This document shows positions 23,613 to 36,949 of a DNA stretch of 64,000 bases, one piece after another. The first letter of the stretch is position 1; every line of letters begins with the position of its first letter. The notes beneath the pieces are model-generated. The model did not search any database and was not told the DNA's origin. It saw nothing but the letters and a program-made list of their open reading frames with translations. The position numbers were made by a program, and so were the translations under genes. The DNA comes from Vespula vulgaris. Its lineage: Eukaryota > Arthropoda > Insecta > Hymenoptera > Vespidae. The stretch lies in NCBI RefSeq assembly GCF_905475345.1, contig NC_066595.1:1055001-1119000 (forward strand). The letters run 5' to 3'.

Positions 23613-24177
23613 CTCTTTCTTCCTTTTTTTTTTCTTCGATTCTTTTTCTTCAATTTTTATTTTTTAGAGATATTCTTTTTTCTTTTTTTTTTTCATACCA
23701 AAAATAATTACAATTTTTGTCTCGTTCACGACTAACAAAATCGAATATCAATCTTTACAACTACTACAATCTACTACAACTATACCGCAATAATGATTAA
23801 GTACAACTATATTAAGTACAACTTATATTTTCAAAAATCAATGTTGTGTAAAAAAAAGTGTGACGAAAAAGTGGTTACATCGAGTTATAAAAAGTTAACA
23901 ATGAGACGTTCATCGTTGCATAAAATGCTTATTGATAACTCTCTCTCTTTCTCTCTCTTTTGTTATCTGAATTTAATTATTAATTAAAAAGATTTCGTTT
24001 CGAACGATACTATTCGATGAAGAGTCTCACAGTTCTCAAGTAACTTTTCAGGAGGACGAGCAGACATCACGGACAAGCTCTCGGAATACTAGGAAGGAAA
24101 ACAATAATTAGTGATGTCACCGTGCGCGTTCGAAGTTCTTATCCTTGTGAGTTCTTATCGTATTTTGCGATGATGAA

Positions 24178-24263
24178 AGGGAAGGAGAAAGGGGGTAAAG
24201 GAGGGGATAAAGGAGGGTGTAAAGGAGGGGGTAAAGGAGGAGGTAGAAGGAGAGGGTAGAAGG
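24178..24263 (+). repeat. G-rich 12-bp minisatellite
   Basis: About six copies of a GTAAAGGAGGGG-like unit on the plus strand, with variants. Runs of three to five G recur roughly every 12 bp. Confidence 0.85.
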
Positions 24264-25568
24264 GAAGTGGTATATCGTATCGCAAGTCTGGAATGTACAT
24301 AATACATATATATGGCTTACGAAGCGGCCAAAAGCGTGCGAATGTTTACTAGTCGTTTTACAACGGCTCCTCTTGACGCCACGTCGGCGTCAATGGAACC
24401 TCTGACGTCGCCATGAGGACGACGACGTCTGTCTCCTTGACATTCGAACCTTCTCATTCTTTTTCTCTTTCTTCATATATATATATATTATTTATAAAAT
24501 GTATATATGTATATATTTCTTTTGTTTAATATCTTTATCGAAAGAAATACGCGAGTGTTTTTGTAACGACGTCAAATTCAAGTTCACAATTTCAAGATAC
24601 TCGTTCTCATAAGAATTATTATTAAAAGAAAAAAAAAAAAAAGTAAAATATCTCGATTAAAATTACGTACATTTCGTCTATTAAGAATAATTCATTCAAG
24701 ATTAAGATAATCGTTATCGCGTATAAAGCATTCATTAAATTTTAATTCTTACGATGGCAAATTCGAGTTAAGACGTTCGGTATTCACATGAATTATTTAG
24801 AAAAATAATAAAAAAGAAGGAAAATGTTTCGAAATTATCGAAAAGTACTTATTGTTTGTTATATTGTTGTTAATTGTTATTATTGTATGTATAGGATAAC
24901 ACTTTTTTATGAAATGATAGACTCGTAAAGAAAATTAATCGATTTAATTGAATTTATATTACTCTTATTCAAGACTTTTTCATTTATTAATAGTTTGAAA
25001 TATTTGTTTACGTCTTAACGTAAGTAAGTGAGTTACGATATGAATGAGTTGTATGGATAATATCTACGAATATCAGAGAAATGTTTCGATAGATCCCAGA
25101 CGCATTTCGATGGTTTTCTAATCTTAAGTAAAAACTAGATGGACGGTCGGCTTCATCAAACGATCTCTGCGTGACTGGTTGCTATGCACGAAAATTAACG
25201 ACAAAACGATCGATTTCCTTCACTTTTTCTTTTTTCTTTGTTCCCAATCACAGATTCGGCGTATTAAACGCGCGATGAAAAAGTTTTCATGAGTCCTTTG
25301 TAAAAGAGAAGCTAAAAGACTGTGCATATATGAATTAACTTTTTGGAAAGCGAATAACGAGCGCGTGCATTTCAATAATAATATAATAAAATGGAGTTTT
25401 GTAAGAAGGTAGTAGTTTACACCGAAGAATAATCTTGGTATTGAAGACGAAGACGATCTTCTTCTTCATTTTCGTTTTCTCTTTTTATTTTTCCTTGAAA
25501 AAGAGGGACGAGAAGAAGGGGAGAAAAAAAGGACGAAATAAAAGAAAAATAAAAAGGAGGAGGAGAAG

Positions 25569-25599
<31 letters not shown>

Positions 25600-26314
25600 T
25601 TGAAGTCTCGTACTTAGGCGACTCACGATTTTCGTTCGGAGTATAAAGTACCGTCGGTGAAGAATTTCAATTCGTGCGCCACTTTATATCTCTTCTTACA
25701 ACCGTGCGTTCAACTGCCCTTCTTCTTCTTCTCCTTCTTCCTCCTTCTCCTCCTTCTCCTCCTCCTCCTCCTCCTCTTCTTCTTCTTTTCCGTAGAGTGT
25801 TCCTTCCCTTTTAGCCCTTCTCTCACGTTCATCGTGTCGTTTCGCATGCTCACGGTAGAAAATCGATGTTCTTTCTCTCTCTTCCTCTCCCTCTCTCCCT
25901 CTCTCTCTCTCTCCCTCTCTCTCTCTTTCTTTCTTTCTCTCTTCGTACTTGGCGGTTTACGAGTTGAGAGAGTACATCGTCTCTCGCGTGCAGGTAAAAA
26001 GTGGTAGCCACGTTTCCTTCTCTTTGCTTTATCGCGTCTGATTGCGGAGCCAGCCAGAGGCTCTCGCTTAAGACGCCGAGGATATACACGCGTGCCCTTC
26101 TCCTTCTCCTTTTTTAATTTTTTTCTTTGCTCTGTCTCTCTCTCTCTTTCTCTTTTTCTCTCTTCCGTTCGTCCTTACCAGGGCACGGCTCGCGAGCACA
26201 GGGAATGCTGTTCTCTTGGCCGATTTGTTGACTCAAAACCCGCCCTCTTCGAAGAAGTTTCCGTCACCCGTGTGAAACGTTAAATTACACGACCGTTCTC
26301 TTTCGTTCTTTATT

Positions 26315-26353
<39 letters not shown>

Positions 26354-27006
26354 ATCTATCTTTTATTTGAAATTCGTATCATTACGATTATCGTTTTCGT
26401 CTTCGAATGGCGTCATTTCTTCTTTTGAATTGGTTCTATCATTATTTATTTATTTATTTATTTATTTACTTTTTTGAAGATACGTTTACGGCGAAAGTGT
26501 GACATTGTGTGTAAGTAGATGTTATATAAGTATGTATATTTAGGTATATTACCTAATGTAAGAACACGTAGAAAATATTATAACGATAACAACGTGTTGT
26601 TATATCGTAATTCGAGATAATGACTCATGGATAGAGAATATTTCAAAAACAAAACGTGTCTCGGTAGTTAAGACGAGGGTTAGTTAGATGCCTTGGAATT
26701 CTCGAATAGGTCGACGATATATAAATAAAAATCACGAAGACGTCGTAAAGAAAATTGTCGAGCTTTTATCTCTTTGCTCGGTGTCGGCTAAGAAATCGGT
26801 GCGTTTAGCAGGCAGCTATCGTGTTATCGAGGATGCCTATATAGCCTCGCCTGGAATGTCTTCCACGAACGATACGAGAATAGCACGGTTTACACCTATG
26901 CACGAACCGGCTATTCGTCTGGCTTCGAGAACCGACGGAAAAATATGTCTCCGCGGTTACGATAAAAGCGTCGTTGTTTTCGAAAAAGAAAGGGAAGAAA
27001 GAGTGA

Positions 27007-27009
<3 letters not shown>

Positions 27010-27068
<59 letters not shown>
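27010..27068. repeat. (GA)n microsatellite
   Basis: A pure GA run of about 59 bp. Frames that run into it end in Arg/Glu repeats. Confidence 0.95.
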
Positions 27069-27070
<2 letters not shown>

Positions 27071-27679
27071 TTGTTTGAGTTTCAGCCGAACGGATGACGC
27101 TTAACAATCTAACGAAGAAAAAAAAAAAGCAGAGGTAAAAAGTAATAACAATTTTGTTTTACTTACCTTTCTAGCAGTAGTTAAAAAATCGACGAGACAA
27201 GGACGACATAAGCAGTAATATAACGAGATAAAACCCGAATGAAGCAATTACTTATTAATTTCAACATTTCCATTATTATTCTAAATAAAAAATTATTCAA
27301 ATCAAAAGGAAGAGACAGTTTTGACAATAGTTATACTCGAGTTAGTTGCATGCTAATTAGGTATTATCTATCACGTATTAAGTTGAATTTTCTAATCGCA
27401 AAAATTATCTTCCATTTCTTCTCCCTTTCTTCTTTCTCTCTCTCTCTTTCTCTCTGTAATTAAAAGATTAAAACAATATCCAATTAACGAAGTAAAAGTC
27501 TCGCGGAGGTAAAATGTAAAAGATCGAGAGAAGGGTGAGAAGATCGAAGGGAAGATGGAAAAGGAAGAGGAAGAAAAGTATCATCGATGAGAGGAGAAAG
27601 AGAAGAAGAAGGAGAAGAAAAAGGGAGAGGTAGAGAAGGAGAAAGAGGAGAAGGAGAAGGAGAAGGAGGAGAAGGAGGA

Positions 27680-27965
27680 GGAAAAGGCGGTTTGCGCTCG
27701 CGGCTCGGACGTGTGCGAGTCGCGTGTGGGGCTCGCGCCTGTCGTTGTCTCTGTCGCGCACGGGCCCCGAGGTCCCGTGCCGATCTCGGCAGTGGCAGTG
27801 CCGCCAGCAGCGCCTGCCGACGAAGTTACCCGAGGGGCTCGCCGATGGGCCCGACATAGGGGCCCGACGACGCTACCGACAACGTTCGAGAGGGAGCAAC
27901 GTGTGGGACGCGAGGCCTCGCCTCGTTCTCACGGTAGCCTCCGACAGGGGCCCCTTTTGCTCGCT
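27680..27965. other. CpG-rich island-like block
   Basis: About 285 bp that is strikingly GC- and CpG-rich against an AT-rich background. Open frames exist on both strands, as expected where TA-containing stops are rare, and none shows a recognisable domain. A CSL-like TTCTCACG is at 27926-27933. It could be a promoter, an enhancer or an unrecognised exon. Confidence 0.4.
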
Positions 27966-27971
27966 CGCTCG

Positions 27972-28068
27972 CTTCTTCTTCTTCTTCTTCTTCTTCGTCT
28001 TCGTCTTCTTCTTCGTCTTCTTCTTCGTCTTCGTTTTCTTCTTCGTCTTCTTCTACTTCTTCCTCCAT
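27972..28068. repeat. (CTT)n with CGT interruptions
   Basis: Triplet repeat, CTT on plus, with periodic CGT units. It reads as Glu/Asp-rich on the minus strand, which is an artefact. Confidence 0.9.
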
Positions 28069-28780
28069 CCACACCTCCCTTCTTTTCCCTCCTTATCCTC
28101 ATACTACCACCAGCGTCACTCTCGCGTGCACGCGTCCGTCGTGCCAAGCACGCGTCTACCTTCTCCTGGCTCCTTTTTTCTCTCATTTTTTTTCTTTTTT
28201 TTTTCTTTTCTTTTCTTTCTTTCTCTCTTTCTCTCTCTCTCTTTTTTTGTCTCTCTTTCATCTACGACAAATTTTCAGATTTTCTTCCAACTTTTCTCCT
28301 TACCTTTTTTTCACCGCTCTTTTTGACTTTTTCTTTCTTTTTTTTATTTTTCTTTTATACATCTGTTACGTCACGATCGAGATCGATATTCCGTCGGAGT
28401 AAAACTTTTCGTGAAATCATATCGTTACGCATACGTCGTAGTAACGCGATCATCGATTCCATTACCTTTCTTTTATTTATTTCTTTTTGCTGTTTTTTTT
28501 TTTCATCAGCGTGTCATTACGAATTTCTCGACAACTTACGTAAACTCCCTCTCGTTATAACGCTTAACATGCGATAATTCGAATATGCTTATGGGTGCAT
28601 ACGTATGCTAAATTATATACGAAATCCACGGAAGCGTGGTTCGCAGGATTTAGTCACCTGTCTTCTGACCCACATATCGAATTTTACTGTCTTCTTTTTT
28701 TTTGTTTTCCTCTCTCTCTCTCTTTTTTTTCGTTCACTATATCAAATGCCCACGCTCGAATTTTTATGGATCGAGCAATA

Positions 28781-31198
28781 GATCGGTATTCCCACGATCG
28801 TTTCGAGGGAAACGTGCGCTCGGCCGAAACGATTTCTACGATAATGCTACGCTTGAATATTCATGAAACAACAATGAGATAGATTCAGGTTGTCCAGAGA
28901 TTTATATTTATATATGGATTCGAGAGAATCCAGGTGACGTACGTCGCGCGTATATCCTGCTTAATTCTCTCTTCCTTTCTCTGTCTCTCTCTTTTTCTCT
29001 CTGTTTTCTTTTTTTTATTCTTCTTTCTTTTTCGTTCATCTGTGATCGGTGATTCAAACGTTCGTTTGCTAAGCTTTCCATTCAGAAAACTACCGACCGA
29101 ATCGCGTGTTAGTCCCTTCGTGTTTTGATTTTTAATAATACAACTTTGTGTATCCCCGGAAAGGAGAGGAGAGAAAGAAAAAGAGAAATGAATTCAACTG
29201 GCAAAGAAGAAGAACAAGAAGAAGAAGAAGACGAAGACGAAGAAGAAGGAAAAAGAAGTTAACAGTCTCTTTCGTATTTGCAAGAGCAAAAACGAGAAAG
29301 AGAAGAAACGAAACGTATGATTTCACGCGTAAGGCCGGCCATTGACGTCGGCGATCAGACTTTCTACGTGCGCTCGGTTCCCGATGGACCGGAAATTGAA
29401 ATTTTGCGTGAGAATATGCGGCTTCGAAGGTTAGACAAGAGGAACGAAGAAATGCGTAAAGAGAAAGAAGAAAGGGGGAACGTTTTGCGGACTTTGTGTC
29501 GGACTTGATACAGCTGACTTGTAATTTTGACTGACTTTTAACTCTTTTTTTGTTTTCTCTCTTTTTTCTTTTCTTTGTTTTCTTTTTTTTCTTCTTTCTT
29601 TTTTGTTTATTCTTTTCTTTCTTTTTTTTTTATCAACTTATCCCCTGCCATTATCCTTTGTAAGATTACATTCGACGGTATTCTCGTGCTGTTGCTCGAT
29701 CATTGTTATTAATAACAAAATTTCGTTTATTTATCTGCTGCAAATAATGTGATATCGATATATCCCCTCTCATTTGAGGAAATAAAATTGTAAGGATGAT
29801 GTAGAAGCAAAGGGGTAGGTAGAACGAAACAATCACATACGGTTCTACCTTACGTGATCGACGCGCTTCACGGAAGTTATTCTTAGCTTTTTTCTTTCTT
29901 TTTTGATATTTTTTTTCCTTTCTCTTCATCTTCATCTTCATCTTCATCTTCTTCTTCTTCTTCTTCTTCTTCTTCTTCTTCTTCTTCTTTCGTGGATCGT
30001 TTCGCGGTCGTTTCGAGGAGAAAGAATGAAACTACCGAGTCGACCCCACTTGATATATCATTTTCCCTTCTCGACAATGACATTCCTCGAACGTTCCTTG
30101 TCCTCGTCGTTCGTCGTGATCGTCGTCATCGTCATCGTCGTCGTCGTTGTCGGCCTCGTCCTGGTCGTCCTCGTCGTAGCTCGTTTGGTAAAAAGAAACC
30201 GCGAAAGAATATCGCGTGCGGCCAAAGAAACTCTCTTTTTCTTTCTCAGTCTATCTCACTCTATCTCTCGTACTCGTAAGTCGATCCTCTCTTTTGTGCC
30301 CTCGCTAAACTGGTTTGTTTAGTATCGTAATCATCGCCGTTCCTTTCGACGAGAACTTTTCAATCGTCGAACGGAAACGGTGGTTGGCAAATGGGGATGA
30401 CTCGATCGGTCCGATGGTTAGACGTTGACGGAGGATCGATTACTTAAAAACGATTGCTGCTCGACATTTCTATTGATATTATCGTAAACACCCACGTGGA
30501 TTGCTGCTGATCGATCAATACGACGATCAATACGAGTTGAAAAATAAATATAAATGACTGAGAGATCATTGAATATTCCATTACATCTACTGGCTATCTC
30601 GATAATTAATTGAAACAAGAATGTTTTACATGGATTCTTTTGAAAAAAAAATTCGTTAGTCTTTTTACGTTGTTTTCTTTTTTTTCTATTTTTATATATA
30701 TAGTTTAATTAAGCAACAAGTTGTACGATTCATCCGATCAAAGGAAATCGTTAATCGAGTCGGTTATCAGATAAGAAGCGTGTTCGATCTCGAAAAGAAA
30801 AGAAGAAAACAAAAAAAGAAAAAGGAGAAAGAAAGAGTATACGTAACGTTACAAATTCACATCCTCCAAAGATACGGTGTATCTCTTTGTCGGCATTTAT
30901 CAATAAAACTTACCGTAGGTCGCGAGGCGGCCATTAAAGTCGCGTATTTTCCTGTGGTAATAAACCATCGAGACCATCTTCTCGAGTGCTCGCTAATCTA
31001 CGATCCCTGTATCCGGCGCCTGCGCGTTCCTCTTCTTGCGACTAACTTTTCCCCTTTAATCTTTTACGTTCTTTGGTAAGAGACATGCAACGCGAATTGC
31101 TATTACTTTGCCACGTGAGTATAATTGCTCTTTCTTCTCTCTCTCTCTCTCTTTTTCTTTCTCTTTAATTTAAAAACAGATTTCACGTGTACATATAC

Positions 31199-31253
<55 letters not shown>

Positions 31254-32222
31254 TAAAAAATATAGCGTGTCGCGTATCTAAAAGAAGGAGGAAGAAATTA
31301 GTAAAAAAGAAACAAGCAAGAAAAATGTAAAAGAAAAGAGAGAATAGTCTAATAGAAAGACAGACAAACAAGAATAACCAAATTGGTTTCGGTCGAACAA
31401 GTAGTAAGTAAAAGCACGTAATCCGTATCTCGCACGAATAAGCGTGGTATTCTATAAGGGAAAGAGAAAAAAAGAGAAAGATAAAGGATACAAAGAGAGA
31501 GAAAGAGAGAAACGAAGAAGAAGAAGAAGAAGAAGAATCCTTATGGCTTGGAGTCTTTGAAACGGGCCCATTTTCTCGGGCTCGGAGGCAGGCGATTGGT
31601 GCGTGGGCGTCGTCGAGAGAAACAGAAACAAAAAGAAAGAAAGAGAAAGAGAGAAAGAGAGAGAGAGAGAGAGAAAAGTAGAAAGAGAGAGGGAATTGGA
31701 GAGCTCGAAAGAGAGCAAAAGAGGCGAAACGAACGCGAGCTAGCGAGCTAGCGAGTGTTCGCGAGAGCGGAACACGACGAAGCGCTTCCTGAAACGCTTC
31801 ACCGCCGACGGCCGCTTCGTTCCCACGATAAGCGGGCACGATCCCGCTCTCTGCTCTTCTCTTATCCTTCTTATTCTCCTCCTCCTCCTCCTCCTCCACC
31901 TCGTCCTACTCATCCTCCTCTTTCCCTCCCCTCCCTTAAAGAGAACCAAAGCTCCATTTGTCCCGCGCCTTCGTCGAAGGGACGCGGCCGGATGGTGTGC
32001 TAACGATCGGATCGGCAACTTCTCTTTCTATCTCTTTCTCTCTTGTCATATTACTCTCTCTCTCTCTCTCTTTCTCTCTCTCCTTCTCTCTCTTTCTCTC
32101 TCACGAACACTTTCGAATACCTGTCTTACCAGTCTCGCGCCAGGAGCGTGGCCGACGCGTGCTCGCGAGCTACAGTCGAGCCTAGCGATCTCGATCCTTC
32201 TGATCCTTTCTTTCTTTCTTTC

Positions 32223-32260
<38 letters not shown>

Positions 32261-33440
32261 CCTTCCTTTCTACTTTCTTTTCTTCTTTCGTCCTTCTCTC
32301 TTTCTTCCTTTCCATCCTTTCCCTTCTTCTCTTTTTTTCTCTCTTTACTCTCAAGTCATCCTTCCTATCGGCAACGCCTTCGTCCTTCCAAGAAACCTAT
32401 GGTTGTTACCACGATGTTGTTTTTAACTCCACCCCCTTCTATTCTGCAAGCTTTTGCTTAACATTCATTTTTCTTCTTCCTTATCAGCAACTTGTTGTTT
32501 TTATTAATACGATATCGTTTTAAGGGAATCGCCAAATGAGATAATCTATATGGAGATTCCTTCGTAGATCACATTTCTTCATGATCTCTCGATGACAGAT
32601 TGATGTTTCGCAAGGATCTTTGTATATTTAACGATCGATGTCTTCGTTTAATAGACGGAACGGACAGAGTTTATATCGAATAGGTCGATCCTTTTAACAA
32701 AACGGATACGTTTCTGGACCGTTTGTCTCGGTTCAACGATAACTTCTCCTTTTGACTTTCAATGAGTCACGTCTTTAGACGAATCTACCGTAACGAGCTA
32801 ACGATATGATCTCGCATCCGAAATGAATTCGATCAGGGCTTTCTTTCTTTTTTTTTTTTTTTTCATCATTGTATTTAGATAATATCTTACGGGGAGATAG
32901 TAATCATTATTTTTTACTTCGATCTCCTGACAGACGAATGAAAAAAAAATATTAAAAAAAAAAAACAAAAAAAAAAGAAAGGGAAAGTATAAAGAAAATA
33001 AAAGAAAAAAGATAAAAATTAGAGAAGAGAAAATGTTTTGAATGAGTTTCGTTCAACGGACAAGAAGAAAGTACGGAATACAATCGGCTCGTTGTTTCTT
33101 TTCTTTTCTGTTTGTTTTTTTTCTTTCTTTTTTTTTTCTTATCTTCGTAGGAAACGGTAGCTACGGCGCTTCGTCCCCTTCAAGGGTTCTCTTCGAAAGC
33201 GTGTCTGTCGCGTGGAGAGGAAAGTGGGACGAAAGGTCGATCCCGTTTTCTGGCTCGTGAGTCGAATCTTCGATTCGAGAAGCGCCAACGAAATTCCCAC
33301 GATCGAGTGGAATACGAAGGAGAAAAGAAGAAAAGATGAGAGAGAATTCGGACGAGTTTGATCGAGGCGCGAAGAGAGTAAGCATTCTCCGTCTGCTTTC
33401 GACAAAATCCTACAGCTGGCTGACGGAGGAAAGTAATATT

Positions 33441-33495
<55 letters not shown>

Positions 33496-34700
33496 TTTAC
33501 GAAAAAGATGTTACACGATTCTTACATAATTACTTACCTGCCTATTGGAAGATCGAAGTTAAAGGAAATTACATTGATACACGACTTTTCGTGTGACTAT
33601 AATCTTCTCAAAAAAGTAGTCAAAGAAGTATCAAGTGTAAAGTATTTTTCCTTTGATGACAAGGTACGAACGAACGGTGCATAAGTGGTTCAACGAGTCA
33701 TCGAAAAAAAAAAGAAGAGAAATAAAAGAAACAAGAAAAAAAAAAAAAGAAAAGAAATTCTTCTCGATCGCAACCCGATCATTAGCTTCCTCGCGAAGAT
33801 AAAAATATATTTTTTGCGTAAGCTCGTACTTACATGTACGTACGTACATGTAGGTACTTATTTATACCACCGTGATAAAACGCGAAACATCGTTTTGTCA
33901 ATGTTGTATAAACGACTTTTGCATCTCTCGACTTCTCTGGTCCATTTTGATCCGGCTCGTTAAATATATAAATGAGTCGGTAGGGGTGGGGAGAATTGGG
34001 GAGGCGGATCTCTTCGAAACGGAAATAATTTGGCAACTGTTGGTAAAGTGCTCGTTAAAGAACACGCGATGTTAGAGAAAAACTTTTGCGCGTAACGTCT
34101 AAGTGTATTTTAATTTGAAGCTTTTTATCGACTTTAACAACCGCGTCGATGTATTCCTACGATTCTACGAAGAAAACATTTCTATCGAGAAAATATATCT
34201 AATTCGTTCTACATTTTAATAACTACCGATTAAGATCCCTCTCGTTTATTTTTAATACGCGATTCATCGTATCGTTCTAATTGAAATCAACATTATATTC
34301 CAAGATGCGCTGAATTGCGTCTGGCTCTCTTCTGTTTACGAAGACCGAAAGAGTTAAACTCCTTCGAAAGGAAAACATACAGGAGGAAGCATTTCCTGTA
34401 ATTAGGAATAATGACATGGGCGCCTTCGTAGGCCGGTCCATAAGGATGGTTATCCTCTTCTTCCTCCTCCCGCTTTCCTCTTCTCTCTTGCTCTCTTCTT
34501 TTCCTTTTTCTCTTCCTCTTTTCTCTCCTTCCTTTAGCTTCTCGATCATCTCGATGTTCCGAAGCCGTTCATCACGCACAAAAAAATATGAGAGAAGTAG
34601 GAGAAGAGATGAGGGAGAGAGATGGAGAGATGTATTAAACAGAAAGAGAGAGAAAGAGAGAAAGAGAGAAAGAGAAAGAAAGATAAAGAAAGATAAAGAG
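28781..34700. other. Gene-free region with scattered CSL sites and microsatellites
   Basis: No coding exon recognised. High-affinity CSL-type sites occur on the minus strand at 28789-28796, 31820-31827 and 33294-33301, and a CGTGAGAA on the plus strand at 29407-29414. Repeats: (CTT)n at about 29925-29988, (CATA)n/(AT)n at 31190-31250, purine tracts at 31615-31690, pyrimidine tracts at 32030-32350, (GA)n at 33442-33493. Long open frames here are all low complexity. Confidence 0.55.
33442..33493. repeat. (GA)n microsatellite
   Basis: A pure GA run of about 52 bp. Confidence 0.95.
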
Positions 34701-36039
34701 AGAGAGAGAGAGGGAAAAGGGAGAAGAGAGGACAGCCGAATCTGGCCGTTACAACTGGAGGAGCGTGGGAAGGTAGAAGTCGCGAATCCCTGTAAGGAAC
34801 CGTTGTACTTCCTGAAGGAGGTCCTGCACCTGACGTCCTCGTTCGTGAGAAAGATTCCGTCTTGGGTGCGTCTCTCCCCTCTCTCTCTCTCTCTTTTTCT
34901 TTCTTATTTTCTTTCTCTTTCTCTCTATCTTTCTATCTTTCTATCTCTCTTCCCCTCTATCGCGTAACGGCCACGCGAGCAGCACGCTTTCAGCACGTTT
35001 CGATTACGTGGGAAGCATTTCGAGCCTCTCTACTAGCGATCCGATCTTTCTACCCCCACTACTTGCAAACCCGTGACAACTTTTCTGGGTGGCGGACCTG
35101 CTTGCTACCGGAGCTACCCGAAAACCATGATCCTTTTCTTTTCCTTCTTTTTTCCTCCCGTTGCTTTCCTTTTTTCTCATAGTGGTTCTTTCTTTCCTTT
35201 TTGGTTTTATTTTTTGGTTCTTTTTCTGCTTTTTTTTCTGCCTTTCTTCCTCTCTCTCTCTTCTGCTTCTTCATTACCGGTTTTTCGAAAATCAATCTCT
35301 CACGTAGGTTTCTCTCGATCGAAGTATCTTTTTACTTTTTCTCTCTCTCTCTCTCTCTCTTTCTATTTTTTTTCTTTTTTTTTTTTTTTTTAAGAGCCAC
35401 ACACGTCTACCGTTTCGTTATTGTCTATTTACTTGTTTATTTATTTATTTTTTCTTTTTTTTTTTGTCGAGTAAGCAAAAAGAAAAACATGAAAGACGTA
35501 AAAAAGGAAGAAAGTGGATCGGTGACGTTCGCTGCGGTCGAAGAAACGGGCGGAGAAAAAAGAAAAAGAAAGGAAAAAGAGAAGAAGAAAAGAAAGAAAA
35601 AGATAAGACGGCACAAGAGTCACGACTTCTTCAAGCGTTAATAATAATTTCTCGTGTCTCTCGTGGGAATGCTCCCCCGCGTCGTGGCCGCACGGTTCGA
35701 TCCGCCGACTTACAAAAACGCGTCTGCCAGTACCGAAATGATCTCTCTTGAAGAGCGAACGTTTTCTAATCCGTCTACACAATATTCCATCCACGGAGAC
35801 TCCTAATCCTTCTAAATGCATCCCGCTGACTCGTTTTACTCCTCGGTTTCTTTTCATTTTTGCATGTTGTCTGTAAAAAAAAAAAAAGAAAAAAAAATAT
35901 GAATACAAAAAAAAAAAGAAAATAAATAAAATCGAAAGAATGCTCTTAATTTTATCGAGACATGAACGAGATATCGACTATTTTATTATCGATCCCGCAT
36001 AATAAGGGTCACCTCGATAAAAACTTTACCCGTGCCAAT

Positions 36040-36190
36040 AGGTATATCATGAACATAAAATTTCATGGTCAATGTTAATTGAGAAAATATCAACGTTAGT
36101 AGTCCCAGATTGGACCCTAATTAACAGAGAGCTTGACGATCTTGCAAACAGCCTCGTCATTTCGTTTTAATTACCTCGGGAAGCATCGTT
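36040..36190. other. Repeat-free AT-rich block with homeodomain-like cores
   Basis: This block has mixed composition and no simple repeats, with several TAAT cores (GTTAATTG, CTAATTAAC, TTTTAATTACC) and a TATCATGAACAT segment. No reading frame. It looks like a candidate conserved non-coding element inside the CSL-site cluster. This is a visual judgement. Confidence 0.25.
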
Positions 36191-36897
36191 TACATCTTGA
36201 ATCTTTAAACGATAGATATAATTAATCGAGAAGGTACGATCGAGTATGGTCGAGTAGAATAATATCGGAAAAAAGTTTGGGAAAGTCTATTTCGAGACTA
36301 TTTCCGTTCCTTAAAACTCATTTAAAGATATAATGATCGTTTTGCTTTTAATCAAGATTTATTAAAATTTAATGGAATCGTTGAAAAGTAACGCGAACGT
36401 TACGACGATCCCTTCATCCGTCCCTTTTTCGGTTCGACAAAAGGACTTGCGTTCGAAAAGACGTAGAAATGAGAAGGAGAGAGGGGTGACATGGCCAAGG
36501 GTCGAAGGCCCAAGGGACGAGAACGGTAAAAGCCTTTTGACGAATAGCTATGATTGAAAAGATTCCTTAGGATCGTCCTACGTACTTTTAATGCGTAGTA
36601 CACGCGCAGGATGCGTGCCGAAAATGGTAGCAGGGCGGAGCTTAGAGAAACGAAGTGAAAAAGGGAGAGAGAGGGAGAGAGAAAGAAAGAGAGACTATCT
36701 CGATCAGAATTTTACATCTATTTCGAGGGGTGAAGACAGAGAGGAGGGGGAGGGACTATGCGCACCCCACGCTCGCCACCTGACGCACCCTGCTCGTGGG
36801 AACCGAAGAAGCCCATAGGAATTTTTCTCAACACAACCTTCACGCTTCTTCGAGCGCACGCTTGCACGTGCATCGCACACGCACACATCTGTATATA

Positions 36898-36905
36898 TGT
36901 ATTTT

Positions 36906-36937
<32 letters not shown>

Positions 36938-36949
36938 TGTATGTATCTA
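36898..36949. repeat. (TATG)n microsatellite
   Basis: TATG tetramers about eight times in a row, with degenerate ends. Confidence 0.95.

Larger units (their letters stand above)
21283..28780. other. Gene-free upstream region of E(spl) gene 1, proximal part
   Basis: No coding exon recognised. A minus-strand CATAAATAAG at 21390-21381 is a possible TATA element for E(spl) gene 1, giving a 5' UTR of about 75 nt, but it is weak and I saw no Su(H) pair beside it. Repeats: (GA)n at 21601-21694, G-rich minisatellite at 24178-24263, (GAA)n at about 25552-25600, (CT)n at 25865-25935, (GA)n at 27010-27068. A CpG-rich block lies at about 27680-27960. Single CSL-like sites occur at 26269-26276 and 27926-27933. 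Confidence 0.55.

Noticed and set aside
26688..27104. 138-codon frame examined as a Bearded-family candidate
   Set aside because: It lacks the GTFFWT-type motif and the amphipathic helix, and the C-terminus is a (GA)n translation.
27711..28577. 288-codon open frame, plus strand
   Set aside because: The first part reads through the CpG-rich block where stops are rare, the rest through (CTT)n and poly-T. Competing frames are open on both strands, with no family match.
31183..31899. 238-codon open frame, minus strand
   Set aside because: Low-complexity Ser/Leu/Phe translation of purine/pyrimidine tracts and an (AT)n run.
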